Assembly: GCA_028284155.1 (NCBI GenBank)
Contig: JANQSF010000110.1
Span: 1-64,000 of the forward strand
Reading direction: 5' to 3'
DNA: 64,000 bases
Source: Phycisphaeraceae bacterium
Lineage (GTDB): Bacteria > Planctomycetota > Phycisphaerae > Phycisphaerales > Phycisphaeraceae
A program made the translations under genes and the position numbers. Within the stretch, counting starts at the first letter, position 1. Every line of letters starts with the position of its first letter. Shown piece by piece: positions 56,802 to 64,000 of this stretch. The notes below the pieces were generated by a model. The model saw only the letters and a program-made list of their open reading frames with translations. It made no database searches and was not told the origin of the DNA.

Positions 56802-58235
56802 ATGCCGTTCGCCGACTTGCGCATCGCCGTCATCATCCCCGCCCTCAACGAGGCCCCGGCGATCGGCCAAGTCATCGACGACATCCCCGATTGGGTCGAC
56901 CGCGTGGTCGTGGCCGACAACGGCTCGACCGACGCGACCGAACAGGCCGCGCGCGACCACGGCGCGCACATCGTTGGTGAACCACGCCGCGGGTACGGCT
57001 CGGCCTGCCTCGCCGCGATCGCGCACCTGCGTGACGACCCCGGACAGCCGCCCGACATCGTCGTCTTCATAGACGGCGACGGCAGCGACTACCCGCAGCA
57101 GATGGACCGACTCGTCACGCCCATCGCCGCCGGCCAGGCCGACCTCGTCATCGGCTCCCGTCCGCTGGGCCGGGCTGAACGCCGATCCATGACGCTGACC
57201 CAGCGCGCGGGCAACGTCGTCGCCTGCCGACTCATCCAGGCCTGCTGGCGGCAACGTTTCACCGACCTCGGCCCATTCCGCGCCGTCGCATGGAACGCCC
57301 TGCTCGACCTGCACATGGACGACCCAGCGTTCGGCTGGACCGTGCAGATGCAGGCCCGCGCCGCCCGCCGACGACTCCATTGCGCCGAGTCGCCAGTCGA
57401 CTATCGCAAGCAGGTCGGACCTTCCAAGATCACCGGCACGATCCCCGGCACTCTCGCAGCAAGTCGCGGGATCCTTGGGACGATCGGGCGCGAGGCGTGT
57501 CGCGCGATGCTCGCGCCTCGGCGTGCGTTCGGGCCTGACCGGGCCGACACGGCCCGGCTCGCTGGCCGGATCAGCGTCGTCGTGCCGACAATCAACGAAG
57601 CGACGCATCTGCGCGACACGTTGTCGCGGGTGACCGCGTCGCCGAATGTCGAGTGCATCGTCGCCGACGGCGGCAGCACGGACGCGACTTGCGACATCGC
57701 CCGCGACTGCGGCGCGACCGTTGTCGAGTCGCCACGCGGACGGGCGACGCAGATGAACGCCGGCGCGGCCGCCGCAACCGGAAACGTCCTGCTGTTCCTC
57801 CACGCCGACACGCTCCTGCCCGTCGGCTACGAGCGTCACGTCAGCCACGCCCTGTCCCTGCCGGGCGTCGTGGCCGGCGCGTTCGTCCTGTCGTTCGACG
57901 AACCTCGCAATGCGTCGCTCCGCCTCATCGAGCGGGCGACCAACTGGCGCTCCCGCGCCTTGCAGATGCCCTACGGCGACCAGGCCTTGTTCATGCCAAC
58001 CGATGTCTTCCACGCCGTCGGCGGCTACCCGGAACTGCCCCTCATGGAAGACTATCAACTCGTTAGGCGACTGCGGAACGTCGGCACTGTTGCGACCACC
58101 CACACGTCCGTCGTCACCTCCGCCCGCCGCTGGCGCCGCCGCGGCGTCTTGCGGGCGACGATCAGCAATCACCTGACCATCCTGGCATTCCGACTCGGCG
58201 TCAACCTAAACCGGCTGGCGGCTCGACGCAAATGA
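56802..58235 (+). CDS. Fused tandem GT2 glycosyltransferases (DPM1-like plus TIGR04283-like)
   Basis: 477 aa from ATG 56802. Domain 1 (residues about 1-235) has AVIIPALNEAPAIGQVIDDI, DNGSTDATEQA and FIDGDGSDYPQQM, like dolichol-phosphate-mannose synthase-type enzymes. Domain 2 (about 257 on) has SVVVPTINEATHLRDTL, DGGSTDAT, SPRGRATQMNAGAAAATGNV and LFLHADTLLP, the marks of TIGR04283 transferases often found in arsenosugar-type clusters. The two are usually separate genes. The linker near residues 246-255 (PDRADTARLA) is encoded by a family C palindrome, so the fusion junction coincides with a repeat. Product unknown. Confidence 0.88.
   Translation: MPFADLRIAVIIPALNEAPAIGQVIDDIPDWVDRVVVADNGSTDATEQAARDHGAHIVGEPRRGYGSACLAAIAHLRDDPGQPPDIVVFIDGDGSDYPQQMDRLVTPIAAGQADLVIGSRPLGRAERRSMTLTQRAGNVVACRLIQACWRQRFTDLGPFRAVAWNALLDLHMDDPAFGWTVQMQARAARRRLHCAESPVDYRKQVGPSKITGTIPGTLAASRGILGTIGREACRAMLAPRRAFGPDRADTARLAGRISVVVPTINEATHLRDTLSRVTASPNVECIVADGGSTDATCDIARDCGATVVESPRGRATQMNAGAAAATGNVLLFLHADTLLPVGYERHVSHALSLPGVVAGAFVLSFDEPRNASLRLIERATNWRSRALQMPYGDQALFMPTDVFHAVGGYPELPLMEDYQLVRRLRNVGTVATTHTSVVTSARRWRRRGVLRATISNHLTILAFRLGVNLNRLAARRK
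57537..57566. repeat. Family C palindrome inside the GT2 fusion gene
   Basis: CGGGCCGACACGGCCCGGCT reads in frame as PDRADTARLA between the two transferase domains. The same element lies between genes at 19715 and 29998. Confidence 0.85.
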
Positions 58236-58283
58236 AGCACACGTCGCAGCCACCCTTGGCCCCAGACTCCACACGTCTCGCCG

Positions 58284-58952
58284 TCACCCCCCATCCCCCA
58301 TCTCACTGATAAACGCGTCCGCTTCCGCGATCGACGCCTCCATCTCCTTGATCAGCGTCGCCACCTCCTGCTCCACCGCATCAAGTTCGCCCTGCAACGA
58401 CGCGATCGCCCGCGCATTCAGGTTGTGTTTCAGAAACAACACCTGGTCACGGAACGCGTTAAGCACCGGTTTCATCCGCCGTTCGACGCGACGCATCGAC
58501 GAGATCAGCGCGTGATAACGCGTCTTCGTGTCGCGTAGCAACCCCTCGCTGACCTGCCGCTGCTTCTCGTCCGAATACTGACCTAACTCCTCCTGCCACT
58601 CTTCGAACAGGTCTTCGGCAACGTCTTCGATATCGTTGATCCGATTGCTCACGTTCTGCGCCCGCGACTCGGAACGGTCGAACGCGCTCTTCAACTCGTT
58701 GTACTTGGTCTGAAGCTTGCCGCCCTTGAAACCCGTCACGGCCGTGAACTTCTCGAGCGCCGTGCGAAACTGTTCCTTCGCGTCGTGCTGAGCCTCTCGG
58801 CCGTCCTCCACACGGTCAACTAGGATGTCGCGCTTCTCTTGGCCGAACAACTCCATCGTCTTGTAGTAAGCGGTCGAACACCCGCCCAGTGAGGTCGCAC
58901 CGATCAGGAGCAATCCAGCCAACACACAACGAGACGAAATCACACTCGGCAT
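58284..58952 (-). CDS. DUF2959 family lipoprotein
   Basis: 222 aa from ATG 58952; the GTGGAG just ahead is its ribosome site rather than an earlier start. Lipobox LGGC. The rest is helical with coiled-coil character (EKQRQVSEGLLRDTKTRYHALISSMRRVERRMKPVLNAFRDQVLFLKHNLNARAIASLQGELDAVEQEVATLIKEME). The ending RVERRMKPVLNAFRDQVLFLKHNLNA is the DUF2959 signature. Function unknown; periplasmic or outer-membrane attached. Confidence 0.9.
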   Translation of the reverse strand: MPSVISSRCVLAGLLLIGATSLGGCSTAYYKTMELFGQEKRDILVDRVEDGREAQHDAKEQFRTALEKFTAVTGFKGGKLQTKYNELKSAFDRSESRAQNVSNRINDIEDVAEDLFEEWQEELGQYSDEKQRQVSEGLLRDTKTRYHALISSMRRVERRMKPVLNAFRDQVLFLKHNLNARAIASLQGELDAVEQEVATLIKEMEASIAEADAFISEMGDGG

Positions 58953-59016
58953 TGCACGAAACTCCACAAGTCAGTCATCGGCCGATTGGGCCTGAACACG
59001 CATCTCAAAACACGAC

Positions 59017-60159
59017 TCAAAGCTGCGGCAGCCGACCACGCGGCTTTTTCGGCGGAACGACACGACGTGCACGCTTCGGCGCATCGATCGACTTGCCGTA
59101 CTTCGCGCTGATCGCCTCGAACCAACGCTTGGCCATCTCCGCCTGGCCGGCCGCGTTGAAGTGCGCGCCGTTATGACGCCACTGCCGGCCGAGCAAGTCG
59201 TCCAGGTTCGGCCCCTCGTACGCCTCGCCGCCCTTCCACACCATCTGCTGCCCTTCAGCCACCTGCTTCTCGACGCGCTCGCCCGCACGCACGTGGAACG
59301 ACTCCTGCGCCACGAACCAGTCCACGGGGTAACCCACGTCCTGCCGGGCTGAACGTACGACCTGGATCAACTGATCGTGGTACTTCTGCGCCGGCGTGCC
59401 GGCCAACGCGTCCCATGGCCCGTGCACCCACAGGACCGCACGCACGCCGTTCGGGTTGAACCAACGGGTTTTCTGAATCAGGTTCGGATACTGCGCCACG
59501 CCGCGTGCCTTGGCTGTCGGCAGCCACTGCGCGATCGTCGTGTACTCGATCGCGCAACCCACGAAGCAGACCGGCAGCCCCGTCTTCTGCGTGATCAGGT
59601 CGCCCAGACCGATCCAGTAGTTGCCCATATCGCCCATCACGCCAGGCATCGGGTCTCGGGCCGGGCTGAAACGTGAACCGTCGAAATAGACGACATTCTT
59701 CGACTTGGCGACCTGCCGCTTGGCCGCGTAGTTGGCGGCGTTGTGTTGGCCGGCCGTCACGAACACGTCGCCGATGCCAACGTGCGCGACCGACGCCTTG
59801 CCCACGATGAACCGCCCGTCCAAAGCGCGGACGTCCAACTGGTACCACCCGCCCGCGTCGGCCGTGATCGACCCGCGCACCACACCGTTTTTCAGTTCCG
59901 GCGCGGTCAGTTCTTTCCAATCCAGGTCCCGCCCGCGCGTCGCGCCGGCCAATTTACGCAACCGAACCTGAACGACCCGCGTCCCGCGCGGCACGGCTAC
60001 CTCGACCAGCACGCGGCCGCGGCTGGCGTTGTCGCGCTGGATCACCTCGTAATCCACAGGTCGAGTCACGCGAACCTCGGCCAACACGTCGCCGACGGTG
60101 AGCAGCGAAGCCAAGCCAAACACGAAACAGGTCAATACCGAACGGAGCAGGTGTCGCAT
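59017..60159 (-). CDS. Degenerate SGNH/sialate O-acetylesterase-like secreted protein
   Basis: 380 aa from ATG 60159 with GGGAG six bases ahead. A signal peptide (LLRSVLTCFVFGLASLLTVGDVLA) precedes a beta domain (residues about 30-125) and an SGNH-type fold. The first catalytic block, normally GQSN, reads GIGDVFVTAGQHNAAN near residue 137, so His replaces the nucleophile Ser. The last block reads NGAHFNAAGQAEMA near residue 332, so Asn stands where DxxH usually gives Asp. Middle blocks (GDLITQK, LWVHGPWDAL) persist. It may have become a binding protein or use a different nucleophile. Confidence 0.78.
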   Translation of the reverse strand: MRHLLRSVLTCFVFGLASLLTVGDVLAEVRVTRPVDYEVIQRDNASRGRVLVEVAVPRGTRVVQVRLRKLAGATRGRDLDWKELTAPELKNGVVRGSITADAGGWYQLDVRALDGRFIVGKASVAHVGIGDVFVTAGQHNAANYAAKRQVAKSKNVVYFDGSRFSPARDPMPGVMGDMGNYWIGLGDLITQKTGLPVCFVGCAIEYTTIAQWLPTAKARGVAQYPNLIQKTRWFNPNGVRAVLWVHGPWDALAGTPAQKYHDQLIQVVRSARQDVGYPVDWFVAQESFHVRAGERVEKQVAEGQQMVWKGGEAYEGPNLDDLLGRQWRHNGAHFNAAGQAEMAKRWFEAISAKYGKSIDAPKRARRVVPPKKPRGRLPQL

Positions 60160-60229
60160 GGTGTCTCCCAACAGGTCATCAGACTCCGATACCAGCGTAC
60201 CACACTCCGCGACGGCCTGAAACCGCGGC

Positions 60230-62059
60230 CTATCTCGAACGCCGCCGATCGCGCAGCCGCTGCAACAGGGTCTTCGGTTTGTCCTTCGCCGCCTCGACTG
60301 GTTTGTTATTCACGTAAAACTCAACGTAGCCGATCAACATTTCGTCGGTCGTCTGATCGCCCCAGCGCACTTCTTTGGTCGGGTCGGGGTTGGCAGGATT
60401 CTCCTTGCTGTTGTCGAACCACCCGATCGCCTCGATCCGCGACCCGCGCGGCAGGACGAAAGGCTCAGCCAGGTCGTAACGCAGTTGCCAGTTGAAGTCG
60501 TAACGCGGCACGTCGAGCAACGTCTCTTGCCGGCCGCTCGGCAGCGTCGCGACATACTTGAAGGCCTTGCCGCGCGTGTGCATGTGCGGCATGAAACCGA
60601 GCACCGTCAGGTCGGCGGGGATCGGCCGACGCGCGACCTCCTTGTGATTCGACGCGCCGGCTGGGATGCGGATACGGCGGTTTGAAACGCCGTGCGTCAC
60701 GACTTCGTGCTTCGGCAGTCCCTTGGCGAACTTGATGCCGATCCGCGTGCGGTCCGTCGTCGCCTTGCCGTTGGGCGTGTAGTGCAACTGGAAGTGCAGC
60801 GTCGCGTCGGCCGGCAGACGCTTGGCCAACCCCTGCGGATAGATCACGTGGCTGTTGCCCGGCACATAAGCGGCCAGGAAACCCTTGCCCCAGTCGCCTT
60901 TCACATGCACCAGCACGTGATGCACGACACCCGGCGACGTCGGCTTGATCTCGACCGCCTGCACCCAACGCTCCTCACCCACACCCGTCCCAGCCGTGAG
61001 ATTGACGTACGGCATCACCCCTTCAGCCTTGACGTCCACCGTTCGCGGCAGCTCGACGATCAGGTCCGGCTCGCCAATGGCCCATTCGCTCTTGAATACG
61101 CGCGGCAGCGGCGCGTCGGCTTGGTCGCCCTCGACGCACCCGCCCTCGACCCACGCGATCAGGTCGCGCTTGTCGTCGGCGCTCAGCGACCGGTCGTTGC
61201 GGAACGGCCCGCTTTCCTTCGACGCGAACCAGGGCGGCATGATGCCGTGCTCGACGACGTAATCGATCATCCCCTTCTTCGACCTGACCTGCTTGTACGT
61301 CTGCAACGCAAACGGCGCGATGCCGCCCGTGTGATGGCATTCGACGCAGTTGTTCTGCATGATCCGCGAGATACGGTTGTGATAGGTGATCTTCGTCGCG
61401 GCCTGTTTTGCGGGCTCAAGCCCGAGCACACAGCCCGGCGCGTCGGTCGCCACAACGTTCGGCGACTCGCCGCGCTGCAACGCTTCGAGCGCGTCGTTCA
61501 AGTAGGTCACACGCGGCGCGTCCAGCGCGTAACCGAGCCCGTAACGGTCGTCGACCGCGCCGCGGTAAACGAGCGTCCGCGCCGCGTCGAGCACGAACAC
61601 CTCCGTCGTCGTCTTCGCTTGCAACGCCTTGCCGAACGCCTCGGTCTTGTCGTGCACATAAGGCCCACGGAATCCAATTGTCTTGACGGCCTCGCGCAGC
61701 TCCGTGACGGGCGCGGCCGTGTCGAGGTTGAGAAAGACAAACGACACGCCCCGCGATGACCACTGCTTTTCGAACCGAGCGAGGGCCGGCGCATACTTCA
61801 TGCTCAGCGGGCAGCTCGTGTTTGTCAGGGCGATCACCGTCGCGTTCGCGCCCTTGACCTCGCTCAACCGATGGGCCTTGCCCGACAGGTCGTTGAACGT
61901 GACATCGGGCACCAACCGACCGACGCCCAGCGCCGCAGCCGACGCACGGTCGAGCACACGCGGTCCGCGCTTGGCCGCGTCGTCCGCCCAGGCCGACGGC
62001 GACACACTCAACGCCATCAGCAGCACACAAACCATCACCGGCAAACGACTCGCAACCAT
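60230..62059 (-). CDS. Redoxin - cytochrome c - copper type II monooxygenase-like fusion
   Basis: 609 aa from ATG 62059, with GGGAG eight bases ahead and a signal peptide (SRLPVMVCVLLMALSVSPSAWA). Residues about 40-210 are a thioredoxin-like redoxin whose active site is TNTSCPLSMKY, one Cys in place of CxxC. A cytochrome segment with CVECHHTGGIAPF follows near residue 238. The C-terminal half matches copper type II ascorbate-dependent monooxygenases (PHM-like): PGVVHHVLVHVKG, LHFQLHYTPNG and LGFMPHMHTRGKAF near residue 493, supplying His ligands. The order suggests internal electron transfer to a copper hydroxylase. Similar fusions occur in planctomycetes and acidobacteria; substrate unknown. 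Confidence 0.88.
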   Translation of the reverse strand: MVASRLPVMVCVLLMALSVSPSAWADDAAKRGPRVLDRASAAALGVGRLVPDVTFNDLSGKAHRLSEVKGANATVIALTNTSCPLSMKYAPALARFEKQWSSRGVSFVFLNLDTAAPVTELREAVKTIGFRGPYVHDKTEAFGKALQAKTTTEVFVLDAARTLVYRGAVDDRYGLGYALDAPRVTYLNDALEALQRGESPNVVATDAPGCVLGLEPAKQAATKITYHNRISRIMQNNCVECHHTGGIAPFALQTYKQVRSKKGMIDYVVEHGIMPPWFASKESGPFRNDRSLSADDKRDLIAWVEGGCVEGDQADAPLPRVFKSEWAIGEPDLIVELPRTVDVKAEGVMPYVNLTAGTGVGEERWVQAVEIKPTSPGVVHHVLVHVKGDWGKGFLAAYVPGNSHVIYPQGLAKRLPADATLHFQLHYTPNGKATTDRTRIGIKFAKGLPKHEVVTHGVSNRRIRIPAGASNHKEVARRPIPADLTVLGFMPHMHTRGKAFKYVATLPSGRQETLLDVPRYDFNWQLRYDLAEPFVLPRGSRIEAIGWFDNSKENPANPDPTKEVRWGDQTTDEMLIGYVEFYVNNKPVEAAKDKPKTLLQRLRDRRRSR

Positions 62060-63000
62060 CGGCTGACTCCCACAAGGGTGATTCCGTACGTCTCTGCCCA
62101 CTGATAACCGATCGTCGCCGCTCAGGTTGCATCGCCAACGGCGACTCACACGATCACAAGGCCAAGCCCTGACTGGCAACCCACCGCCTCCCCCCTCCCC
62201 CCAACGCACCCAATCGCCTCTAAATGCTTGATTGAAACAATCTTGTGCAACAAAGGCGGGGCTCTCACCCTGACACAGCCCACCCAAACGCCGTCGAAGA
62301 GCCAAGCCCCGTCGAATTAAGCGATTACGTCGCACATGCGGCGGACGACGCGGTGTCCGCCCTGACGCAACCCCGCCACGACCCCGCCATCGCTCAGACA
62401 CGGCCAACCGGTCACCCCGACACCGACCTGACACGACCCCGCCACAGCGTTGAACGCTTCGGCCGTGGCATTGCAGTTCACCGTCACACCAAGCCACCGG
62501 ACGGCAGGCTCGACGGCATGCTGCGAGACACCAGCTTTCTTCAGCGAATCGTGTCATCGGTGCTCCTGTCACAAAAGCCCGCGCAGCACAACACTCGCGA
62601 CCGCCGCGCACGCCCCAACAGGTCCATCCAACCCAAACCGTGCGCACGGCCGGATACCAAACACGCCTCACGCACGCTGCACAACACTCGACGGCCTGTT
62701 TGCGACGCTTCCGTGCGCTCTGCGCTGTGCGCACATCCCAAGTCGATGTCTGGGAGGTGTTGGTGGATTGGGTTGAACGCGAGGTCGCGAAGGGGGAGGA
62801 GACACGAAGAATGAAGAAGATGAAAAAGATAGAGCGGAAAACAGAATGAACGAGCAAAGCAATATCACGGCAACAACGCGCCACGATTCCACGCGACGAG
62901 AAACCCGGTCTTTCCGAAGACCCGGATCAGCCATCACCCATCCCCCCTTTCGCGCCTTCACATTTCACTCGGTCAATGACACCGCCACCCATCGCACCCA
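62060..63000. other. Long gap without a supported gene
   Basis: 941 bases. Plus-strand frames (62245-62814 and others) have C-rich, unstructured translations with no family pattern, and a minus-strand frame just extends the monooxygenase gene. A purine-rich run at about 62800-62850 and a family B palindrome at 62901-62930 are the only clear structures. It could hold a decayed gene or a noncoding RNA; I looked for RNase P and tmRNA hallmarks and did not find them. Confidence 0.55.
62901..62930. repeat. Family B palindrome
   Basis: CCGGTCTTTCCGAAGACCCGG flanked by GATCAG, the closest match to the 41956 copy. It lies about 70 bases past the stop codon of the ferric-reductase-like gene, in a gap rich in low-complexity sequence. 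Confidence 0.8.
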
Positions 63001-63639
63001 TCACCGCTTGACCACAAACCGCCCGACCAGCCCTGCCGCCGCCGCGACGAACGACACCAAAGTGATTGGCGGCAACCCGCCGTACCAGTCGCCCGGCGTG
63101 CGCCAATTGGGGAACCCCATCAACACGACATGTACCGCGCCCAACGTAACGACAAGGAGGCCCGCCCATCGCAGCAATGACATGTGCGGTTGGCCGCCGT
63201 TGGCTGGGCCGGCCAACGCGTCCGTCGCCCTCCATTGCGCAATCAGCAAGAGCAACGCCAACCCGCCGGCCAACATCGACCACTCGACCCGCCCGCGCAT
63301 TCGGCCGTCCTCCAGAAAAAACTCCTCGAAGTAAGCGGGGTTCAGGATCAACCCGCTCAGCACCAGGTGCAAAACGACCAACGCCAACGCCGCCAAGCCC
63401 AGTCGGCGCGGGTGCAGCGTGTGCTGTGGCGACGCGCCCCAACGGCGCAGGATTGGCCCGGTGACCAACGACGCGGCCAACAACACCAAGGCCGACATCG
63501 ACACCGCCTTATTCAGCACAAACACACCGACGTGCTGACCCGACGTGTTCCCGAACACGACGTAACGCAGCAGCGCATAGACCACGCTGAGTATCAGCAC
63601 GGCAATCAGGAAAGCTTGTTGCTTCAACACATCCAGCAA
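63001..63639 (-). CDS. Ferric-reductase-like transmembrane protein
   Basis: 212 aa starting with TTG at 63639, supported by CGGAG eight bases upstream; the ATG overlapping at 63632 is out of frame. Six hydrophobic segments contain well-placed histidines (RRLGLAALALVVLHLVLSG, LLVVTLGAVHVVLMGF), as in the ferric-reductase-like or MsrQ membrane heme domains, which hold one or two b hemes. NPAYFEEFFLEDGRMRGR lies in a loop. A paired soluble oxidoreductase is not adjacent. The gene lies just downstream of a strong G-rich tandem repeat that would flank its promoter. Confidence 0.72.
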   Translation of the reverse strand: MLDVLKQQAFLIAVLILSVVYALLRYVVFGNTSGQHVGVFVLNKAVSMSALVLLAASLVTGPILRRWGASPQHTLHPRRLGLAALALVVLHLVLSGLILNPAYFEEFFLEDGRMRGRVEWSMLAGGLALLLLIAQWRATDALAGPANGGQPHMSLLRWAGLLVVTLGAVHVVLMGFPNWRTPGDWYGGLPPITLVSFVAAAAGLVGRFVVKR

Positions 63640-63676
63640 CGAACGACTCCGTCGGATCGTGGGAACAGAGGAACCC

Positions 63677-63713
63677 GGGGGACCGGGGGGGACCGGGGGG
63701 GACCGGGGGCGGG
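63677..63713 (+). promoter_or_regulatory. G-quadruplex-type tandem repeat
   Basis: Five G runs (5, 7, 7, 5 and 3 G) separated by ACC or C: units of GGGGGGGACC in tandem. It lies 38 bases upstream of the ferric-reductase-like start, on the opposite strand to its message. A quadruplex here could influence transcription or replication of this spot. Confidence 0.75.
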
Positions 63714-63826
63714 TATGTTACGGGATGGTGAGCGCGGCGTCGGCTTAGTGCCATTGAGTCGTGGACGCCGCGTGTTGACTGGGGTTTAACGCGGAGAGGC
63801 GAAGGGAAGATGAGCGCAGCCTGACT

Positions 63827-64000
63827 TCAAGCCTCGACGGCCGCGCCGCCCTGCTCCGCGATCCGTCCGTCTTCAAGCGTCACCGCTTTGGCCATCATCC
63901 CGGCCAACGTCGGCGCGTGCGTCACCACGATCAGCGTCACCCCCTCCTCGCCGTTCAGGTCGACCAGCAACTGCGAGAGGTTGTCAGCCGAGGCGCGGTC
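63827..64000 (-). CDS. ABC transporter ATPase, C-terminal fragment (cut by window edge)
   Basis: 58 codons, open at the right edge. The translation DRASADNLSQLLVDLNGEEG continues VTLIVVTHAPTLAGMMAKAV and ends TLEDGRIAEQGGAAVEA. VVTHAPTLA is the H-loop (switch His), and the preceding ADNLSQLLVDL is the D-loop region, with A-x-ADN in place of the common AxxD. Closest in pattern to LolD/MacB-type ATPases that move lipoproteins or other substrates, fitting the window's lipoproteins. The Walker motifs lie beyond the edge. Confidence 0.82.
   Translation of the reverse strand, partial: DRASADNLSQLLVDLNGEEGVTLIVVTHAPTLAGMMAKAVTLEDGRIAEQGGAAVEA

Noticed and set aside
62245-62814. 189-aa plus-strand frame
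   Set aside because: Composition is His/Arg/Pro-rich without secondary structure and no ribosome site; likely chance.
62060-62884. N-terminal extension of the monooxygenase frame
   Set aside because: The signal peptide and ribosome site at 62059 fix the start; the extension is Arg/Cys/Trp-rich noise.
1-64000. tRNA or rRNA genes
   Set aside because: I scanned for T-loop GGTTCGANNC patterns with paired acceptor stems and for rRNA-conserved stretches and saw none outside coding sequence; a covariance search would be needed to be certain.

Overview
The window looks like chromosomal DNA of a GC-rich planctomycete, and I think probably a Phycisphaerae-like one. The reasons are the planctomycete-type secreted cytochrome genes (DUF1549/DUF1553, PPC-domain, DUF1501 and WD40-cytochrome proteins), a sulfatase, and membrane proteins ending in CxxCxYxL...CPECG zinc ribbons. 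Many genes have weak ribosome-binding sites or TTG/GTG starts. The genus cannot be fixed from sequence alone. I found no rRNA, tRNA, CRISPR array, prophage or complete transposon.

Layout. 1-7804 (minus): a four-gene secreted redox/structural operon, DUF1501 - PPC protein - DUF1549/DUF1553 cytochrome - WD40 cytochrome (cut by the window edge). 8245-17414: a secreted C1 peptidase, a beta-helix protein, a sulfatase coupled to a beta-CASP ribonuclease, and a membrane-anchored kinase-like protein. 17494-24675: M42 peptidase, SDR, BaiN-like flavoprotein, UDP-xylose synthase, two unknown small proteins, recO and a small zinc-ribbon membrane protein. 24685-32182: valS (oversized), ffh, DUF368 and galE. 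32183-40077 (minus): a long envelope and cell-shape run, zinc-ribbon membrane protein - TauE - lnt - coiled-coil protein - small Pro/Thr-tailed protein - mreB - mreC - mreD. 40234-48519: an orphan nuoI, PhnP-like MBL enzyme, trpC, phosphodiesterase, acetyltransferase, a mini membrane protein coupled to a double zinc-ribbon protein, lipoproteins and a CslA-like glycosyltransferase. 48766-52494: TolB-like lipoprotein, a second lipoprotein, a small unknown and a Xer recombinase. 52760-64000: unknown membrane protein, PDC-like decarboxylase, aldo/keto reductase, two fused GT2 domains, DUF2959 lipoprotein, degenerate SGNH protein, a redoxin-cytochrome-copper monooxygenase fusion, a ferric-reductase-like protein, and an ABC ATPase cut by the right edge.

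The most unusual aspect is the density and variety of short dispersed palindromes and low-complexity inverted repeats. At least ten families occur between genes, and several have entered coding sequence in frame. valS carries three translated repeat inserts. The DUF368 and PhnP-like genes have C-termini made from palindromes. The BaiN gene takes its stop codon from one. The linker of the GT2-GT2 fusion is encoded by another. This resembles the in-frame palindromic elements known from Rickettsia, and is my main candidate for an undescribed system. No mobilising enzyme is recognisable here, although the xer gene sits between hairpin arrays of a shared family.
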